Assembly (NCBI GenBank): GCA_000403215.2
Contig: KE159541.1
Coordinates: 18,419 to 82,418, forward strand
Origin: Lachnospiraceae bacterium A4
Lineage (GTDB): Bacteria > Bacillota > Clostridia > Lachnospirales > Lachnospiraceae
Length of the DNA: 64,000 bases
Direction of reading: 5' to 3'
The notes under the pieces were generated by a model. It did no database searches, had not been told where the DNA came from, and saw only the letters and a program-made list of their open reading frames with translations. The translations under genes and the position numbers were made by a program. This document shows positions 61,222-64,000 of the stretch, piece after piece; the first letter of the stretch is position 1, and the number at the start of each line of letters is the position of its first letter.

Positions 61222-62352
61222 ATGGATACACAGGAAAAAGCAAATACGCAGAAAGAAATCACACAGAATAAACAGACACAGAATAAACAGACTGACAATC
61301 CGCATGACAAAGGATACAAGAGAATATTTTCTATAAAGAAGCATTTTCTCCACTTCATCAAAAAGTACATCGCGCTTGAATGGATGATGGAGCTCGAAGA
61401 AAAGGATTTGGAACTGATTGACAAGGAATTTATTACAGACCAGTTTGATACCTATGAATCTGATTTAGTCTACAAGGTATATATAAAGGAAGGCGTCGTA
61501 TATTTATTCTTTCTTCTTGAGCTGCAAAGTTACAATGATTTTACGATGCCCTTTCGGCTGCTGATCTATATGACAGCGATCTGGCTGGACCATTTTAAAA
61601 ACTGTGATAAAAATAAACGCGGTCAAAAGGACTACAAGCTTCCAGCTATCATGCCCATCGTGCTGCATAACGGTGAGCGGAACTGGACTGCATCGTGCAG
61701 GTTCAGCCAGATGATCAATAATGCGAAGCTGTTTGGAAAATATGTTGTAGACTTCGAATATGCGCTTGTATCTGTCAATACACTTACAGAATCAAAAATC
61801 AGCAGTTCCAATACACTGATTGACAACATCTTCCTTGCAGACAGGAAACGGACAAGGCAGGACTGGACAGACGGCATCGCAGCGCTGATGCATCGGATCA
61901 GGGCAATGGATACAAATGACTTGAATGAATGGATTACATGGTTTTCTAATGTCATACGGAAACTGAACGAATACGAACGGGGAGAATTGATAACGCAGAT
62001 AAAAGAAGGAGATGAAAAGGATATGTGCAGTTCATTTGAAAGACTCTTAAATAAAGAAAAAGCAGATGGCAGAGCGGAGGGCTGGAAAGATGGCAGAGCG
62101 GAAGGCTGGAAAGATGGCAGAGCGGAAGGCTGGAAAGATGGCAGAGCGGAGGGCTGGAAAGATGGCAGAGCAAAAGGCAAAGCGGAGGCTGTAATTGAAC
62201 TCCTTGAAGATCTTGGAGACCTTTCAGATTCACTCAAAGCCTGCATCATGGAACAGACGGATTTAGAATTATTGAAAAAATGGCATAAAGCTGCCGCAAA
62301 AGCAAAATCCATAGAGGAATTTGAACAGGCTGTAGGACTGGTGCAGGTATAG
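61222..62352 (+). CDS. Rpn-family recombination-promoting nuclease/putative transposase
   Basis: A 376-residue protein of the Rpn (transposase_31-like) family. PD-(D/E)XK core: TYESDLVYKVYIKEGVVYLF (Asp) and FLLELQSYNDFTMPFRLL (E-x-Q) at about 78-115, then IMPIVLHNGE. The C-terminal part carries four perfect-length 8-residue repeats DGRAEGWK before a helical tail. Gln-rich polar N-terminus (1-30). Rpn proteins stimulate RecA-independent recombination and act as phage-defence nucleases in some species (family knowledge). Only a weak ribosome site precedes the ATG. Confidence 0.88.
   Translation: MDTQEKANTQKEITQNKQTQNKQTDNPHDKGYKRIFSIKKHFLHFIKKYIALEWMMELEEKDLELIDKEFITDQFDTYESDLVYKVYIKEGVVYLFFLLELQSYNDFTMPFRLLIYMTAIWLDHFKNCDKNKRGQKDYKLPAIMPIVLHNGERNWTASCRFSQMINNAKLFGKYVVDFEYALVSVNTLTESKISSSNTLIDNIFLADRKRTRQDWTDGIAALMHRIRAMDTNDLNEWITWFSNVIRKLNEYERGELITQIKEGDEKDMCSSFERLLNKEKADGRAEGWKDGRAEGWKDGRAEGWKDGRAEGWKDGRAKGKAEAVIELLEDLGDLSDSLKACIMEQTDLELLKKWHKAAAKAKSIEEFEQAVGLVQV
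62065..62178 (+). repeat. 24-bp in-frame minisatellite in the Rpn gene
   Basis: Four 24-bp units from 62065 to 62160, each encoding D-G-R-A-E-G-W-K and differing only by GGA-GGC/GGA-AGC type changes. A partial fifth unit follows to 62178. Slippage could change copy number without breaking the frame. Confidence 0.95.
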
Positions 62353-62354
62353 TG

Positions 62355-62650
62355 ATGCCAACGCATATCATACAGCTGGACTGCCCGAGGCGTCTGCTGT
62401 CTCCGGGTATTTCCACGGCGCACTTCTTTTAACTGTCCGTCTGATTCATAGGTGAAGGTTGTCTGGTTTCCTGATGCGTCTGTCTGTGTTATGGGCAGAC
62501 CGCTATGGTTATAGGAAAGCTCCTGCACCAGTTCACCAAAAGCATTTGTCACACGGGTCAGATTGCCGTTTTTATCGTATGCGTAGCTTGTCACATTTCC
62601 ATTGTCAGCATCTTTTTCATAGCTGGATGGATTTCTTTGATCAGCTGGTC
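62355..62650 (-). pseudogene. RHS-repeat protein remnant
   Basis: Minus-strand reading gives SSYEKDADNGNVTSYAYDKN, LTRVTNAFGELVQELSYNHS and QTDASGNQTTFTYESDGQLK, which are two YD/RHS repeats. There is no start, toxin tip or end; reading fades after VRRGNTRR. A fossil of an RHS polymorphic toxin gene. Confidence 0.75.
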
Positions 62651-62872
62651 ATTCCGGCGCAGGGTCTAGTAGACTGCGCACTTTTTTCTCTAAATTCATT
62701 TCAACTGTTCCGTTCTGGACAATATTTACTTTTCAATGTTCAGCCAACCGCTGGGCTTTGGTCGGCAGGCTCATGATTCCGAGAGCCTATTAAGAATTTT
62801 CATATCTTGATTCTTACCAAAAAGGAGCCATTTTTTACCAAAGACACAAATTTTTTACACTACCGCCAAACT

Positions 62873-62903
62873 CAATATCCACCAGCTATGCCGGTGGATA
62901 TTG
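62873..62903 (-). terminator. Hairpin after the 62915 gene
   Basis: CAATATCCACC pairs perfectly with GGTGGATATTG across a 9-nt loop, 12 nt past the stop codon. No long U-run, so a moderate terminator. Confidence 0.55.
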
Positions 62904-62914
62904 GTTTCTTTCTA

Positions 62915-63670
62915 CTACGAGCCAGATTCCACACAAAACACAAATTCAAACGCAAAATCCGACCAACCAAATCCATCATGCACTATTTTCAAAGAGCAAG
63001 ACTTATCAAAAAAGGTTTCATAATTATTTTTCCCATTCGTGTATACAACATTCCCCAAATATTCCGTTCCTTTATATGTAACCTTAAAATAAAGCGTGAC
63101 ATTAAAATCCGTCCAAATCCTCGTTTCCTGCATTTTATATGCAGCAGATTCAACTTCGGGAAAATTTAACAGTTCAATTTCCAAATCTTTGTTCACTTTT
63201 GTCTTCACAGTCTTGTATGCGTCAATTGTTACTCTGCGCTTCTTTGGCAATTTCATCTGAAGCACTGTTTCAAACGGAACATCTGCACCAAATGAATCGC
63301 TCCAAAAAATATTCGCTTTCCCTTTCCACTTCAAAGTAATCTCATTTCTGCCTACATCCATGATTTCTATTATTCCCTGCGTTACATTCTCATGCTCCAG
63401 CACACAAAGAAATCCCGCTTCCTCTCCTTGGTCATTATAGGCTTCTTCCCAGACATACTTTTTCCCTGCCAGTTCCTTTATCCTTTTTACCCCTGTTTGA
63501 AATCCATTATTATGGTATAAATGAATCTCTGACAATTCCTGTTCAACTTGGTCATTTTTAGCAGTCACTTCGGGGAATAATTGAATCCCCTCGTTTGTTT
63601 CATACACACCAATGCCTGAACTAACAATTTTATACGAAACATCATTTAAAATGAAATATTCTTTTTTCAT
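62915..63670 (-). CDS. Unknown protein, candidate orphan immunity protein
   Basis: A 251-residue soluble protein with no signal peptide or membrane segment; alternating beta-rich pattern (KKEYFILNDVSYKIVSSGIG; ending DGFGWSDFAFEFVFCVESGS). AGGAGAG precedes the ATG. I do not recognise the family. Its place next to an RHS remnant and mobile genes suggests an immunity protein left from a toxin locus, but this rests on context only. Confidence 0.7.
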   Translation of the reverse strand: MKKEYFILNDVSYKIVSSGIGVYETNEGIQLFPEVTAKNDQVEQELSEIHLYHNNGFQTGVKRIKELAGKKYVWEEAYNDQGEEAGFLCVLEHENVTQGIIEIMDVGRNEITLKWKGKANIFWSDSFGADVPFETVLQMKLPKKRRVTIDAYKTVKTKVNKDLEIELLNFPEVESAAYKMQETRIWTDFNVTLYFKVTYKGTEYLGNVVYTNGKNNYETFFDKSCSLKIVHDGFGWSDFAFEFVFCVESGS

Positions 63671-63746
63671 ACTAATCTCTCCTAGTCAGTGATTTGTATC
63701 GCTAATAGAATACCACAATCACAACCACATTTCTATCACATTTTCA

Positions 63747-64000
63747 TTAAATTTCTTCCTTCCTCCACTTAGTCCTGTTCTGTTGCCTGTTATGCTGTCG
63801 GCTCTCGTTCTGAAGCTCCCTATCAAGGTTCTTTTTGTTATAGCTGATAACTTCGGCATAAGCTAATTCTGTGGCGGTCTTGGTCTGCTCTTTGCCGATA
63901 CTGTCATATTCAGACTGCAAGGACTGTATCTCCGCTTTCCACTGTTTCGGCGTTATCTTCTCGCCATTCTGTAAAAGGCTCTGTATACGTTCCTTTAATT
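63747..64000 (-). CDS. Relaxase/mobilisation protein, C-terminal part (runs off the window)
   Basis: 84 full codons ending at TAA 63747-63749, including ITPKQWKAEIQSLQSEYDSI, TKTATELAYAEVISYNKKNL and a basic tail ending TKWRKEEI. This fits the C-terminus of Tn1549-type conjugative-transposon relaxases from memory. The 5' part lies beyond 64000, so another integrative element probably starts here. Confidence 0.7.
   Translation of the reverse strand, partial: LKERIQSLLQNGEKITPKQWKAEIQSLQSEYDSIGKEQTKTATELAYAEVISYNKKNLDRELQNESRQHNRQQNRTKWRKEEI

Noticed and set aside
62065..62178. Regular short repeats as a possible CRISPR array
   Set aside because: Units are contiguous without spacers and are in frame inside a protein gene.
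61632..62594. 320-codon minus-strand frame that fuses RHS-like sequence to a Ser/Pro-rich repeat
   Set aside because: Only the first 80 or so codons outside the Rpn gene look real (RHS remnant); the rest is the antisense of the Rpn gene and its minisatellite.
1..64000. tRNA, rRNA, CRISPR arrays and named riboswitches
   Set aside because: I looked for the characteristic stems and motifs by eye and saw none; a covariance search would be needed to exclude them fully.

Overview
The window looks like a chromosome segment of a spore-forming Clostridia species, most likely a gut Lachnospiraceae (inference). Reasons: strong AGGAGG-type ribosome binding sites with ATG/GTG/TTG starts, a DUF4250 protein, a PdaB-like spore deacetylase, a GerMN lipoprotein, an RsgI-like anti-sigma factor and a vanG-type cluster. 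No rRNA, tRNA or CRISPR array was seen.

Region 1 (1-18,300) is mostly ordinary core genome. It holds an iron-chelate/corrinoid-type ABC transporter (permease, ATPase and a convergent binding lipoprotein), DUF4250, holA, comEC, a GerMN lipoprotein, a two-component system, a ComEA-like lipoprotein, a DUF4422 protein, a zinc-ribbon protein, a Thr/Glu-rich lipoprotein, a polysaccharide deacetylase, aroA, an Ig-like lipoprotein and an AI-2E family permease.

Region 2 (18,300-25,700) mixes a methyltransferase, two palindromic repeat elements, an ECF sigma/RsgI-like anti-sigma pair with a His-rich tail, a His/Cys-rich secreted repeat protein, two GNAT acetyltransferases, an AAA-ATPase/nuclease-like protein and a phosphoesterase.

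Region 3 (25,778-35,559) is a vanG-type D-Ala-D-Ser locus on the minus strand. It comprises vanG, vanXY and vanT, plus VanR/VanS-like regulators co-directional with pepF. A second AAA-ATPase/nuclease gene with its own terminator sits between regulators and resistance genes. A candidate VanR direct-repeat site and promoter lie before vanG.

Region 4 (35,757-50,484) is core-like: HelD helicase, EAL phosphodiesterase, HtrA, a PfkB kinase with an HTH, carbamate kinase, an M18 aminopeptidase, a chemoreceptor, a DMT transporter, an unusual Fpg-like protein, a VOC protein and a WYL regulator.

Region 5 (50,490-64,000) is a mobile-element graveyard. It contains a nuclease-domain remnant, a tnpV remnant and a TetR-CPBP operon whose CPBP gene is split by a complete IS4-family element with a 7-bp target duplication. 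Two broken relaxase/integrase pairs flank an AT-rich cargo (KilA-N, NUDIX, HAD, NUDIX, flavodoxin). After these come an Rpn nuclease with an in-frame minisatellite, an RHS remnant, an unknown protein and the 3' end of another relaxase at the right edge.
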